Shown here: positions 12,296 to 24,319 of the stretch, piece after piece
How the letters are laid out: every line of letters starts with the position of its first letter
Numbering within the stretch: the stretch's first letter is position 1
DNA from: Liquidambar formosana
Lineage: Eukaryota; Streptophyta; Magnoliopsida; Saxifragales; Altingiaceae
Reading direction: 5' to 3'
DNA: 64,000 nt
NCBI GenBank assembly: GCA_039720395.1
Contig: JBBPBK010000141.1
Span: 1 to 64,000 of the forward strand
The notes under the pieces: model-generated
Databases searched by the model: none
Seen by the model: only the letters and a program-made list of their open reading frames with translations
Told to the model about the DNA's origin: nothing
Position numbers and translations under genes: made by a program

Positions 12296-14277
12296 TTGAA
12301 GGCATTCTAGAATCCACAACTCAATTAGAATCGCCATTGGCTCATGGGTGCCTCACAACCCTACTTAGACACCCGTAGGAGTTCTATACACTCCAAAAAA
12401 AAGTACGACATGTCCTTGACTCCACGACATTTTCTAGACTCAATAAGAGTCGCTGTAGACTCGTTGCAGCCCCACAACTCTTCCTAAACAACCGTAGGAG
12501 CCCTATACATCCAAAAAGCCCCGAGGAGGAAGTACCCTTCTGTCCATGGCCCAGCTAGAGTCGCCGTGGACTCGTGTGAACCCCACAACTCCTCTTTGAC
12601 ACCCGTGGGCGTTCTATAGACTCTAAAAATCGTAGGAGGTATCCTAGAGTCCATGAAACTCTCTAGACTAAATTAGAGTCGCCATAGGCCCTTGAGAGGC
12701 TCACAAAACTTCCTAGACACTCGTAGGAGCTCTATACACGCTAAAAACTCCAAGGACGATTCCCAGAGTCCACAACTCAATTAGAAGTCGCCATAAACTC
12801 GTGGGAGCCTCACAATGCTTCCAAGATAGCCGTAGGAGCTCTACACACACCGAAAAAATCCTAGGAGGATTCCCAGAGTCAATGACACTCTCTGGCCTAA
12901 ACTAGAGTCGCCATAGACTCGTGGGACCCCACAACACCTCTTAGACCCCTGTAAGCATTCTATACACTCTAGAAATTGAAGGAGGTATCCTAGAGCCCAT
13001 GACGCTCTCTAGACTAAATTACGGTCGCCATAGGCCCTTGAGGGGCTAACAAAACATCCTAGACACTCGTGGGAGCTCTATATTTTAAAAAATCCAAGGA
13101 CGATTCCCAGTGTCCACAACTCAATTAGAGTCGCCATAAACTCGTGGGAGCCTCACAACGCTTCTTACACACCCGTAGGAGCTCTACTCACTCAGAAAAA
13201 CCGTAGGAGGTACCCCCAGAGTCCACAACATTCTCTAAACTCAATTAGAGTCGCCATAGACTATTGTGAGGCTGACACCGCTTCCAAGACAGCCGTAGGA
13301 GCTCTACGTGCTCCAAAAAGTCCAAGGACGATTCCCAGAGTCAATGACACTCTCTAGACTAAATTAAAGTCGCCTTAGACTCGTGGGACGCTCACAAGAC
13401 TAGCTACACACCCATAGGACCTTTGTAGGCTCCAAAAAAAAAAAAAAAAAAATCCTTGGACGCATTCTAGCATCCACAACTCAATAAGAGTCGCCATAGG
13501 CTCATGGGGGCCTCACAACGCCACTTAGACACCCGTAGGAGCTCTTTACACTCCAAAAAAAAAAAAAAAAAAAACCGAGATGTCCTTGAGTCCCCGACAC
13601 CTTCTAGACTCAGTCAAAGTCGCTCTAGACTCGTCGTTGCCTCACAACGCTTCTTAAACAACCGTAGAAGCGCTATACATTCAAAAAATCCCGATGAATA
13701 AGTATCCTTCCGTCCACGGCCCAACTAGAGTCGTTGTAGACTCGTGTGAGCCCCACAACACCTCTTAGACACCCGTAGGTATTCTATACACACTTAAAAT
13801 CGTAGGAGGTATCCTAGGGCCCATAACGCTCTCTAGACTAAATTAGAGTCGCCATAGGCCCTTGAGAGGCTCACAAAACTTCCTAGATACTCGTAGGGGA
13901 TCTATACACTTTAAAAAATCCAAGGACGATTCTCAGAGTCCAAAACTCAATTAGAGTTGCCATAAACTTGTGGGAGCCTCACAGCGCTTCTTGCACACCC
14001 GTAGGAGCTCTGTACACTCCAAAAATCCATAGCAGGTACCCCAGATTCCACGGCATTCTCTAAACTAAATTGGAGTTGCCTTGGACTATTGTGAGGCTGA
14101 CACCGCTTCCAAGACAGCCGTAGGAGCTCTACACACTCCGAAAAATCCTAGAAGGGTTCCCAGAGTCAAAGACACTCTCTGGACCAAATTAGAGTCGCCT
14201 AAGACTCGAGGGACGCTCACAAGACTAGCTAGGCACCAATAGGAGCTCTATGGGCTCCCAACAAAAAAAAAAAAAAA
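11584..14277. repeat. HOR unit 4, complete 23-mer (2,694 bp)
   Basis: Standard order. The monomer-6 A-tract is 29 bases. Its terminal monomer has the TATGGGCTCCCAAC variant, as do the units ending at 8893, 23605, 26893 and 32278. Confidence 0.93.
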
Positions 14278-16265
14278 TCCTTGAAGGCATTCCAGAATCC
14301 ACAACTCAATTAGAATCGCCATAGGCTCATGGGAGCCTCACAACCCTACTTAGACACCCATAGGTGTTCTATACATTCCAAAAAACAAATACGAGATGTC
14401 CTTGAGTCCACGACACTTTCTAGACTCAATAAGAGTCACTGTAGACTCGTTACAGTTTCCCAACTCTTCGTAAACAACCGTAGGAGCCCTATATATCCAA
14501 AAAGCCCCGAGGAGGAAGTACCCTTCTGTCCGTGGCCCAGCTAGAGTCGCCGTGGACTCGTGTGAACCCCACAACTCCTCTTTGACACCCGTGGGCGTTC
14601 TATAGACTCTAAAAATCGTAGGAGGTATCCTAGAGTCCATGAAACTCTCTAGACTAAATTAGAGTCGCCATAGGCCCTTGAGAGGCTCACAAAACTTCCT
14701 AGACACTCGTAGGAGCTCTATACACGCTAAAAACTCCAAGGACGATTCCCAGAGTCCACAACTCAATTAGAAGTCGCCATAAACTCGTGGGAGCCTCACA
14801 ATGCTTCCAAGATAGCCGTAGGAGCTGTACACACACCGAAAAAATCCTAGGAGGATTCCCAGAGTCAATGACACTCTCTGGCCTAAACTAGAGTCGCCAT
14901 AGACTCGTGGGACCCCACAACACCTCTTAGACCCCTGTAAGCATTCTATACACTCTAGAAATTGAAGGAGGTATCCTAGAGCCCATGACGCTCTCTAGAC
15001 TAAATTACGGTCGCCATAGGCCCTTGAGGGGCTAACAAAACATCCTAGACACTCGTGGGAGCTCTATATTTTAAAAAATCCAAGGACGATTCCCAGTGTC
15101 CACAACTCAATTAGAGTCGCCATAAACTCGTGGGAGCCTCACAACGCTTCTTACACACCCGTAGGAGCTCTACTCACTCAGAAAAACCGTAGGAGGTACC
15201 CCCAGAGTCCACAACATTCTCTAAACTCAATTAGAGTCGCCATAGACTATTGTGAGGCTGACACCTGCTTCCAAGACAGCCGTAGGAGCTCTACGTGCTC
15301 CAAAAAGTCCAAGGACGATTCCCAGAGTCAATGACACTCTCTAGACTAAATTAAAGTCGCCTTAGACTCGTGGGACGCTCACAAGACTAGCTACACACCC
15401 ATAGGACCTTTGTAGGCTCCAAAAAAAAAAAAAAAAAAATCCTTGGACGCATTCTAGCATCCACAACTCAATAAGAGTCGCCATAGGCTCATGGGGGCCT
15501 CACAACGCCACTTAGACACCCGTAGGAGCTCTTTACACTCCAAAAAAAAAAAAAAAAAAAAACCGAGATGTCCTTGAGTCCCCGACACCTTCTAGACTCA
15601 GTCAAAGTCGCTCTAGACTCGTCGTTGCCTCACAACGCTTCTTAAACAACCGTAGAAGCGCTATACATTCAAAAAATCCCGATGAATAAGTATCCTTCCG
15701 TCCACGGCCCAACTAGAGTCGTTGTAGACTCGTGTGAGCCCCACAACACCTCTTAGACACCCGTAGGTATTCTATACACACTTAAAATCGTAGGAGGTAT
15801 CCTAGGGCCCATAACGCTCTCTAGACTAAATTAGAGTCGCCATAGGCCCTTGAGAGGCTCACAAAACTTCCTAGATACTCGTAGGGGATCTATACACTTT
15901 AAAAAATCCAAGGACGATTCTCAGAGTCCAAAACTCAATTAGAGTTGCCATAAACTTGTGGGAGCCTCACAGCGCTTCTTGCACACCCGTAGGAGCTCTG
16001 TACACTCCAAAAATCCATAGCAGGTACCCCAGATTCCACGGCATTCTCTAAACTAAATTGGAGTTGCCTTGGACTATTGTGAGGCTGACACCGCTTCCAA
16101 GACAGCCGTAGGAGCTCTACACACTCCGAAAAATCCTAGAAGGGTTCCCAGAGTCAAAGACACTCTCTGGACCAAATTAGAGTCGCCTAAGACTCGAGGG
16201 ACGCTCACAAGACTAGCTAGGCACCAATAGGAGCTCTATAGGCTCCCAAAAAAAAAAAAAAAAAA
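14278..16265. repeat. HOR unit 5, shortened to 17 monomers (1,988 bp)
   Basis: Begins with A-block monomers 1 and 2. Within the third monomer it changes from A-block variants (CCGTGG near 14532) to B-block variants (TTTGACACCC near 14586, then TATAGACTC), and it then follows monomers 10-23. Six monomers are lost by an in-register exchange between monomers 3 and 9, with the breakpoint confined to about 54 bp. Confidence 0.92.
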
Positions 16266-16945
16266 TCCTTGAAGGCATTCCAGAATCCACAACTCAATTA
16301 GAATCGCCATAGGCTCATGGGAGCCTCACAACCCTACTTAGACACCCATAGGTGTTCTATACATTCCAAAAAACAAATACGAGATGTCCTTGAGTCCACG
16401 ACACTTTCTAGACTCAATAAGAGTCACTGTAGACTCGTTACAGTTTCCCAACTCTTCGTAAACAACCGTAGGAGCCCTACATATCCAAAAAGCCCCGAGG
16501 AGGAAGTACCCTTCTGTCCGTGGCCCAGCTAGAGTCGCCGTGGACTCGTGTGAACCCCACAACTCCTCTTTGAAACCCGTGGGCGTTCTATACACTCTAA
16601 AAATCGTAGGAGGTATCCTAGAGTCCATGAAACTCTCCAGACTAAATTAGAGTCGCCATAGGCCCTTGAGAGGCTCACAAAACTTCCTAGACACTCATAG
16701 GAGCTCTATACACGATAAAAAAATCCAAGGATGATTCCCAGAGTCCACAACTCAATTAGAAGTCGCCATAAACTCGTGGTAGCCTCACAATGCTTCTATG
16801 AAAGCCGAAGGAGCTCTACACACTTCGAGAAATCTTAGAAGGATTCCCAGAGTCAAAGACACTCTTTGGACCAAATTAGAGTCGCCTAAGATTCGAGGGA
16901 CGCTCACAAGACTAGCTAGGCACCAATAGGCGCTCTATAGGCTAC

Positions 16946-16977
<32 letters not shown>

Positions 16978-18960
16978 TTGAAGGCATTCTAGAATCCACA
17001 ACTCAATTAGAATCGCCATTGGCTCATGGGTGCCTCACAACCCTACTTACACACCCGTAGGAGTTCTATACACTCCAAAAAAAAGTACGACATGTCCTTG
17101 ACTCCACGACATTTTCTAGACTCAATAAGAGTCGCTGTAGACTCGTTGCAGCCCCACAACTCTTCCTAAACAACCGTAGGAGCCCTATACATCCAAAAAG
17201 CCCCGAGGAGGAAGTACCCTTCTGTCCATGGCCCAGCTAGAGTCGCCGTGGACTCGTGTGAACCCCACAACTCCTCTTTGACACCCGTGGGCGTTCTATA
17301 GACTCTAAAAATCGTAGGAGGTATCCTAGAGTCCATGAAACTCTCTAGACTAAATTAGAGTCGCCATAGGCCCTTGAGAGGCTCACAAAACTTCCTAGAC
17401 ACTCGTAGGAGCTCTATACACGCTAAAAACTCCAAGGACGATTCCCAGAGTCCACAACTCAATTAGAAGTCGCCATAAACTCGTGGGAGCCTCACAATGC
17501 TTCCAAGATAGCCGTAGGAGCTCTACACACACCGAAAAAATCCTAGGAGGATTCCCAGAGTCAATGACACTCTCTGGCCTAAACTAGAGTCGCCATAGAC
17601 TCGTGGGACCCCACAACACCTCTTAGACCCCTGTAAGCATTCTATACACTCTAGAAATTGAAGGAGGTATCCTAGAGCCCATGACGCTCTCTAGACTAAA
17701 TTACGGTCGCCATAGGCCCTTGAGGGGCTAACAAAACATCCTAGACACTCGTGGGAGCTCTATATTTTAAAAAATCCAAGGACGATTCCCAGTGTCCACA
17801 ACTCAATTAGAGTCGCCATAAACTCGTGGGAGCCTCACAACGCTTCTTACACACCCGTAGGAGCTCTACTCACTCAGAAAAACCGTAGGAGGTACCCCCA
17901 GAGTCCACAACATTCTCTAAACTCAATTAGAGTCGCCATAGACTATTGTGAGGCTGACACCTGCTTCCAAGACAGCCGTAGGAGCTCTACGTGCTCCAAA
18001 AAGTCCAAGGACGATTCCCAGAGTCAATGACACTCTCTAGACTAAATTAAAGTCGCCTTAGACTCGTGGGACGCTCACAAGACTAGCTACACACCCATAG
18101 GACCTTTGTAGGCTCCAAAAAAAAAAAAAAAAAAAATCCTTGGACGCATTCTAGCATCCACAACTCAATAAGAGTCGCCATAGGCTCATGGGGGCCTCAC
18201 AACGCCACTTAGACACCCGTAGGAGCTCTTTACACTCCAAAAAAAAAAAAAAAAACCGACATGTCCTTGAGTCCCCGACACCTTCTAGACTCAGTCAAAG
18301 TCGCTCTAGACTCGTCGTTGCCTCACAACGCTTCTTAAACAACCGTAGAAGCGCTATACATTCAAAAAATCCCGATGAATAAGTATCCTTCCGTCCACGG
18401 CCCAACTAGAGTCGTTGTAGACTCGTGTGAGCCCCACAACACCTCTTAGACACCCGTAGGTATTCTATACACACTTAAAATCGTAGGAGGTATCCTAGGG
18501 CCCATAACGCTCTCTAGACTAAATTAGAGTCGCCATAGGCCCTTGAGAGGCTCACAAAACTTCCTAGATACTCGTAGGGGATCTATACACTTTAAAAAAT
18601 CCAAGGACGATTCTCAGAGTCCAAAACTCAATTAGAGTTGCCATAAACTTGTGGGAGCCTCACAGCGCTTCTTGCACACCCGTAGGAGCTCTGTACACTC
18701 CAAAAAATCCATAGCAGGTACCCCAGATTCCACGGCATTCTCTAAACTAAATTGGAGTTGCCTTGGACTATTGTGAGGCTGACACCGCTTCCAAGACAGC
18801 CGTAGGAGCTCTACACACTCCGAAAAATCCTAGAAGGGTTCCCAGAGTCAAAGACACTCTCTGGACCAAATTAGAGTCGCCTAAGACTCGAGGGACGCTC
18901 ACAAGACTAGCTAGGCACCAATAGGAGCTCTATAGGGCTCCCAACAAAAAAAAAAAAAAA
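16266..18960. repeat. HOR unit 6, complete 23-mer (2,695 bp)
   Basis: Standard order, with a 29-base A-tract after monomer 6. This is the first unit with GACATGTCC instead of GAGATGTCC at the monomer 17/18 junction (near 18258). That variant dominates the units to the right up to about 31.6 kb. Confidence 0.92.
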
Positions 18961-19639
18961 TCCTTGAAGGCATTCCAGAATCCACAACTCAATTAGAATC
19001 GCCATAGGCTCATGGGAGCCTCACAACCCTACTTAGACACCCATAGGTGTTCTATACATTCCAAAAAACAAATACGAGATGTCCTTGAGTCCACGACACT
19101 TTCTAGACTCAATAAGAGTCACTGTAGACTCGTTACAGTTTCCCAACTCTTCGTAAACAACCGTAGGAGCCCTATATATCCAAAAAGCCCCGAGGAGGAA
19201 GTACCCTTCTGTCCGTGGCCCAGCTAGAGTCGCCGTGGACTCGTGTGAACCCCACAACTCCTCTTTGAAACCCGTGGGCGTTCTATACACTCTAAAAATC
19301 GTAGGAGGTATCCTAGAGTCCATGAAACTCTCCAGACTAAATTAGAGTCGCCATAGGCCCTTGAGAGGCTCACAAAACTTCCTAGACACTCGTAGGAGCT
19401 CTATACACGATAAAAAAATCCAAGGATGATTCCCAGAGTCCACAACTCAATTAGAAGTCGCCATAAACTCGTGGTAGCCTCACAATGCTTCTATGAAAGC
19501 CGAAGGAGCTCTACACACTTCGAGAAATCTTAGAAGGATTCCCAGAGTCAAAGACACTCTTTGGACCAAATTAGAGTCGCCTAAGATTCGAGGGACGCTC
19601 ACAAGACTAGCTAGGCACCAATAGGCGCTCTATAGGCTA

Positions 19640-19640
<1 letters not shown>

Positions 19641-19672
<32 letters not shown>
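19641..19672. repeat. Longest A-tract at the end of block A (32 A)
   Basis: Homopolymer closing monomer 6. The same tract measures 31, 29, 31, 29, 29, 32, 31, 29, 27 and 26 bases in the successive units from 3502 to 32279 that contain block A. Confidence 0.85.
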
Positions 19673-19675
<3 letters not shown>

Positions 19676-21131
19676 TTGAAGGCATTCTAGAATCCACAAC
19701 TCAATTAGAATCGCCATTGGCTCATGGGTGCCTCACAACCCTACTTAGACACCCGTAGGAGTTCTATACACTCCAAAAAAAAGTACGACATGTCCTTGAC
19801 TCCACGACATTTTCTAGACTCAATAAGAGTCGCTGTAGACTCGTTGCAGCCCCACAACTCTTCCTAAACAACCGTAGGAGCCCTATACATCCAAAAAGCC
19901 CCGAGGAGGAAGTACCCTTCTGTCCATGGCCCAGCTAGAGTCGCCGTGGACTCGTGTGAACCCCACAACTCCTCTTTGACACCCGTGGGCGTTCTATAGA
20001 CTCTAAAAATCGTAGGAGGTATCCTAGAGTCCATGAAACTCTCTAGACTAAATTAGAGTCGCCATAGGCCTTGAGAGGCTCACAAAACTTCCTAGACACT
20101 CGTAGGAGCTCTATACATGCTAAAAACTCCAAGTACGATTCCCAGAGTCCACAACTCAATTAGAAGTCGCCATAAACTCGTGGGAGCCTCACAATGCTTC
20201 CAAGATAGCCGTAGGAGCTCTACACACACCGAAAAAATCCTAGGAGGATTCCCAGAGTCAATGACACTCTCTGGCCTAAACTAGAGTCGCCATAGACTCG
20301 TGGGACCCCACAACACCTCTTAGACCCCTGTAAGCATTCTATACACTCTAGAAATTGAAGGAGGTATCCTAGAGCCCATGACGCTCTCTAGACTAAATTA
20401 CGGTCGCCATAGGCCCTTGAGGGGCTAACAAAACATCCTAGACACTCGTGGGAGCTCTATATTTTAAAAAATCCAAGGACGATTCCCAGTGTCCACAACT
20501 CAATTAGAGTCGCCATAAACTCGTGGGAGCCTCACAACGCTTCTTACACACCCGTAGGAGCTCTACTCACTCAGAAAAACCGTAGGAGGTACCCCCAGAG
20601 TCCACAACATTCTCTAAACTCAATTAGAGTCGCCATAGACTATTGTGAGGCTGACACCGCTTCCAAGACAGCCGTAGGAGCTCTACGTGCTCCAAAAAGT
20701 CCAAGGACGATTCCCAGAGTCAATGACACTCTCTAGACTAAATTAAAGTCGCCTTAGACTCGTGGGACGCTCACAAGACTAGCTACACACCCATAGGACC
20801 TTTGTAGGCTCCAAAAAAAAAAAAAAAAAAATCCTTGGACGCATTCTAGCATCCACAACTCAATAAGAGTCGCCATAGGCTCATGGGGGCCTCACAACGC
20901 CACTTAGACACCCGTAGGAGCTCTTTACACTCCAAAAAAAAAAAAAACCGAGATGTCCTTGAGTCCCCGACACCTTCTAGACTCAGTCAAAGTCGCTCTA
21001 GACTCGTCGTTGCCTCACAACGCTTCTTAAACAACCGTAGAAGCGCTATACATTCAAAAAATCCCGATGAATAAGTATCCTTCCGTCCAGGGCCCAACTA
21101 GAGTCGTTGTAGACTCGTGTGAGCCCCACAA

Positions 21132-21145
21132 CACCTCTTAGACCC
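21132..21145. repeat. LINE 1 left target-site duplication
   Basis: CACCTCTTAGACCC, matching the bases right after the poly(A) at 22261-22274. The last bases (AGACCC) also match the start of the LINE filler, so the exact left boundary is ambiguous by up to 6 bp. Confidence 0.75.
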
Positions 21146-21157
21146 TTCATCAAGCAT
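21140..21157 (+). repeat. Filler at the LINE 1 5' junction, copy of 21219-21236
   Basis: AGACCCTTCATCAAGCAT occurs here and again 79 bp downstream inside the LINE, where it belongs to the normal ORF2 reading (compare the RPFIKHK region of LINE 2). The first copy joins satellite directly to LINE sequence, so it is a templated insertion at the junction. Confidence 0.85.
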
Positions 21158-22082
21158 GGAAACTCCTTCTGAATGCTCATGGGTATGGAGGAAACTCCTT
21201 AAAATGAGAGACTCTATCAGACCCTTCATCAAGCATAAAATTGGCAATGGCGAGGATACGTTCTTATGGCATGACAATTGGCATCCTTATGGTCCAATTG
21301 CTCAGCGTTATGGAGATAGAATCATGCATGATGCGACTATTCCCTCGTTTGCCAAAGTGAGTTCCATTATATCTAATTTGCAATGGTGCTGGCCTCCCAC
21401 TGTCACCAATGATCTTATGGAAGTCCAAGCCACCCCTATCCCCCCCCCCCCTTCTCCTTCAAGATCAGACTTGTTATATGGACGCCTTCTCCCTTTTGGT
21501 CAGTTCTCCATATCTTCAGCTTGGGAAGCTATTCGTGGAAGTGCACAAGGTATTGATTGGTTTAAAGTCATTTGGTTCTCCAAAGCTATTTACAAACATA
21601 GCTTTATTGTGTGGCTTGTTATACATGGCAGAATTTCTACCATGGATAAGCTAGTAGCATGGGGAATTTTTACTACTTCTACATGTGTTCTGTGTGGCCA
21701 CCCCTTGGAGACTCGTAATCATCTCTTCTACTCTTGCAATTTCTCATCCCGTGTATGGGGTAAAATCCTTTCTCTGTGCTGCATCAATCGGACCCCTCGC
21801 ACTTGGGAAAATGAATTATTGTGGGCCTGCCATTCTCTAAAAGGGAAATCCTTTTGCACTATTATTAAAAAACTTGCATGGGCCTCAACTATTTACCACA
21901 TATGGAGAGAAAGAAATGCACGTATACAAGAAAATTGCTACAAGAATGAAAGCTATGTGTGTCAAAGCATTGTGGATGATGTCAGATTTAGAGCAGCAAG
22001 TCTTGTTGGAACCCGTGATAATGATCCTAATAGGAATTTTTGTATGAACTGGGGTATTTCTCTTAATATCCTTTCTTTGTAG
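21156..22082 (+). pseudogene. LINE ORF2 C-terminal fragment (zf-RVT region), 308 codons open
   Basis: Open fragment of the C-terminal part of a LINE ORF2 polyprotein, which in a full element supplies endonuclease and reverse transcriptase. Visible landmarks are a WRKLLKMRDSIRPFIKHKIG stretch (residues 11-30), FLWHDNWH (36-43), a W-rich zf-RVT region from about residue 118, and a CVLC-x8-H-x4-C zinc-binding pattern (C177, C180, H189, C194) followed by RVWGKIL. None of the reverse transcriptase catalytic motifs is present. The ATG is an accident of the junction, formed by the end of the filler (AAGCATGG), so it is not a native start. A run of 12 C at 21440-21451 encodes a proline stretch not seen in LINE 2 and may reflect slippage. 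Without promoter or upstream domains it is a dead remnant, although the frame is intact. Confidence 0.9.
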
Positions 22083-22244
22083 TTTTTTTGGTCTGCACTG
22101 ACTTATACACTTCCATAAGCTATGTTATGGCCTAGCTTATTGTAGTGTGTTGTTTGTGAGTGGCACTTGGGGTTTTTTTACTTTCTTGGCCGAATGGCTT
22201 GTATGTACTTCATTTTTTTGGTTAATATACTCTCTCACTTATCC
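22083..22244 (+). other. LINE 1 3' untranslated region
   Basis: T/G-rich segment between the ORF2 stop and the poly(A), ending TCTCTCACTTATCC. The last dozen bases match the 3' ends of LINE 2 and LINE 3, supporting one family. The rest is clearly diverged from both. Confidence 0.75.
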
Positions 22245-22260
22245 AAAAAAAAAAAAAAAA

Positions 22261-22274
22261 CACCTCTTAGACCC
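22261..22274 (+). repeat. LINE 1 right target-site duplication
   Basis: CACCTCTTAGACCC directly after the poly(A). It continues as an ordinary type-f monomer 12 (CTGTAAGCATTC). The match to monomer 12 rather than 19 identifies the original target. Confidence 0.8.
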
Positions 22275-23605
22275 CTGTAAGCATTCTATACACTCTAGAA
22301 ATTGAAGGAGGTATCCTAGAGCCCATGACGCTCTCTAGACTAAATTACGGTCGCCATAGGCCCTTGAGGGGCTAACAAAACATCCTAGACACTCGTGGGA
22401 GCTCTATATTTTAAAAAATCCAAGGACGATTCCCAGTGTCCACAACTCAATTAGAGTCGCCATAAACTCGTGGGAGCCTCACAACGCTTCTTACACACCC
22501 GTAGGAGCTCTACTCACTCAAAAAAACCGTAGGAGGTACCCCCAGAGTCCACAACATTCTCTAAACTCAATTAGAGTCGCCATAGACTATTGTGAGGCTG
22601 ACACCTGCTTCCAAGACAGCCGTAGGAGCTCTACGTGCTCCAAAAAGTCCAAGGACGATTCCCAGAGTCAATGACACTCTCTAGACTAAATTAAAGTCGC
22701 CTTAGACTCGTGGGACGCTCACAAGACTAGCTACACACCCATAGGACCTTTGTAGGCTCCAAAAAAAAAAAAAAAAAAATCCTTGGACGCATTCTAGCAT
22801 CCACAACTCAATAAGAGTCGCCATAGGCTCATGGGGGCCTCACAACGCCACTTAGACACCCGTAGGAGCTCTTTACACTCCAAAAAAAAAAAAAAAAAAA
22901 AAACCGACATGTCCTTGAGTCCCCGACACCTTCTAGACTCAGTCAAAGTCGCTCTAGACTCGTCGTTGCCTCACAACGCTTCTTAAACAACCGTAGAAGC
23001 GCTATACATTCAAAAAATCCCGATGAATAAGTATCCTTCCGTCCACGGCCCAACTAGAGTCGTTGTAGACTCGTGTGAGCCCCACAACACCTCTTAGACA
23101 CCCGTAGGTATTCTATACACACTTAAAATCGTAGGAGGTATCCTAGGGCCCATAACGCTCTCTAGACTAAATTAGAGTCGCCATAGGTCCTTGAGAGGCT
23201 CACAAAACTTCCTAGATACTCGTAGGGGATCTATACACTTTAAAAAATCCAAGGACGATTCTCAGAGTCCAAAACTCAATTAGAGTTGCCATAAACTTGT
23301 GGGAGCCTCACAGCGCTTCTTGCACACCCGTAGGAGCTCTGTACACTCCAAAAATCCATAGCAGGTACCCCAGATTCCACGGCATTCTCTAAACTAAATT
23401 GGAGTTGCCTTGGACTATTGTGAGGCTGACACCGCTTCCAAGACAGCCGTAGGAGCTCTACACACTCCGAAAAATCCTAGAAGGGTTCCCAGAGTCAAAG
23501 ACACTCTCTGGACCAAATTAGAGTCGCCTAAGACTCGAGGGACGCTCACAAGACTAGCTAGGCACCAATAGGAGCTCTATGGGCTCCCAACAAAAAAAAA
23601 AAAAA
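22275..23605. repeat. Satellite after LINE 1, monomers 12-23
   Basis: Resumes in the middle of monomer 12 and runs in standard order to monomer 23. Monomers 12-18 here repeat those already present before the LINE, so one partial unit was added at this locus. Confidence 0.88.
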
Positions 23606-24284
23606 TCCTTGAAGGCATTCCAGAATCCACAACTCAATTAGAATCGCCATAGGCTCATGGGAGCCTCACAACCCTACTTAGACACCCATAGGTGTTCTAT
23701 ACATTCCAAAAAACAAATACGAGATGTCCTTGAGTCCACGACACTTTCTAGACTCAATAAGAGTCACTGTAGACTCGTTACAGTTTCCCAACTCTTCGTA
23801 AACAACCGTAGGAGCCCTATATATCCAAAAAGCCCCGAGGAGGAAGTACCCTTCTGTCCGTGGCCCAGCTAGAGTCGCCGTGGACTCGTGTGAACCCCAC
23901 AACTCCTCTTTGAAACCCGTGGGCGTTCTATACACTCTAAAAATCGTAGGAGGTATCCTAGAGTCCATGAAACTCTCCAGACTAAATTAGAGTCGCCATA
24001 GGCCCTTGAGAGGCTCACAAAACTTCCTAGACACTCGTAGGAGCTCTATACACGATAAAAAAATCCAAGGATGATTCCCAGAGTCCACAACTCAATTAGA
24101 AGTCGCCATAAACTCGTGGTAGCCTCACAATGCTTCTATGAAAGCCGAAGGAGCTCTACACACTTCGAGAAATCTTAGAAGGATTCCCAGAGTCAAAGAC
24201 ACTCTTTGGACCAAATTAGAGTCGCCTAAGATTCGAGGGACGCTCACAAGACTAGCTAGGCACCAATAGGCGCTCTATAGGCTA

Positions 24285-24319
<35 letters not shown>

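Larger units (their letters stand above)
21146..22260 (+). mobile_element. LINE 1: 5'-truncated plant non-LTR retrotransposon
   Basis: Insertion of about 1.1 kb that does not resemble the satellite. It holds the C-terminal part of LINE ORF2, a 3' UTR of about 160 bp ending in CTCACTTATCC, and a 16-base poly(A) at 22245-22260. A 14-bp target-site duplication (CACCTCTTAGACCC) flanks it. The endonuclease domain and the catalytic part of the reverse transcriptase are absent, as expected when reverse transcription stops early. The left flank is satellite monomer 19, but the right flank continues monomer 12, so the insertion site has been rearranged since, or during, integration. The copy cannot move on its own. 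Confidence 0.93.
18961..23605. repeat. HOR unit 7, expanded and carrying LINE 1 (4,645 bp)
   Basis: Monomers 1-18 and the start of 19 lead into LINE 1 at about 21141. After the LINE the array resumes inside monomer 12 and runs 13-23. The excess over a standard unit is about 1,115 bp of LINE plus about seven monomers (monomers 12-18 present twice). The monomer-6 A-tract (19641-19672) is 32 bases, the longest of its class. Confidence 0.9.

Noticed and set aside
1..20000. CRISPR-like array of repeats
   Set aside because: There is no short constant repeat with unique spacers. The whole sequence is tandem monomers and the LINEs are eukaryotic.
21409..21654. Second frame of 81 codons inside LINE 1
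   Set aside because: It overlaps the zf-RVT reading frame in another phase and has no recognisable features.
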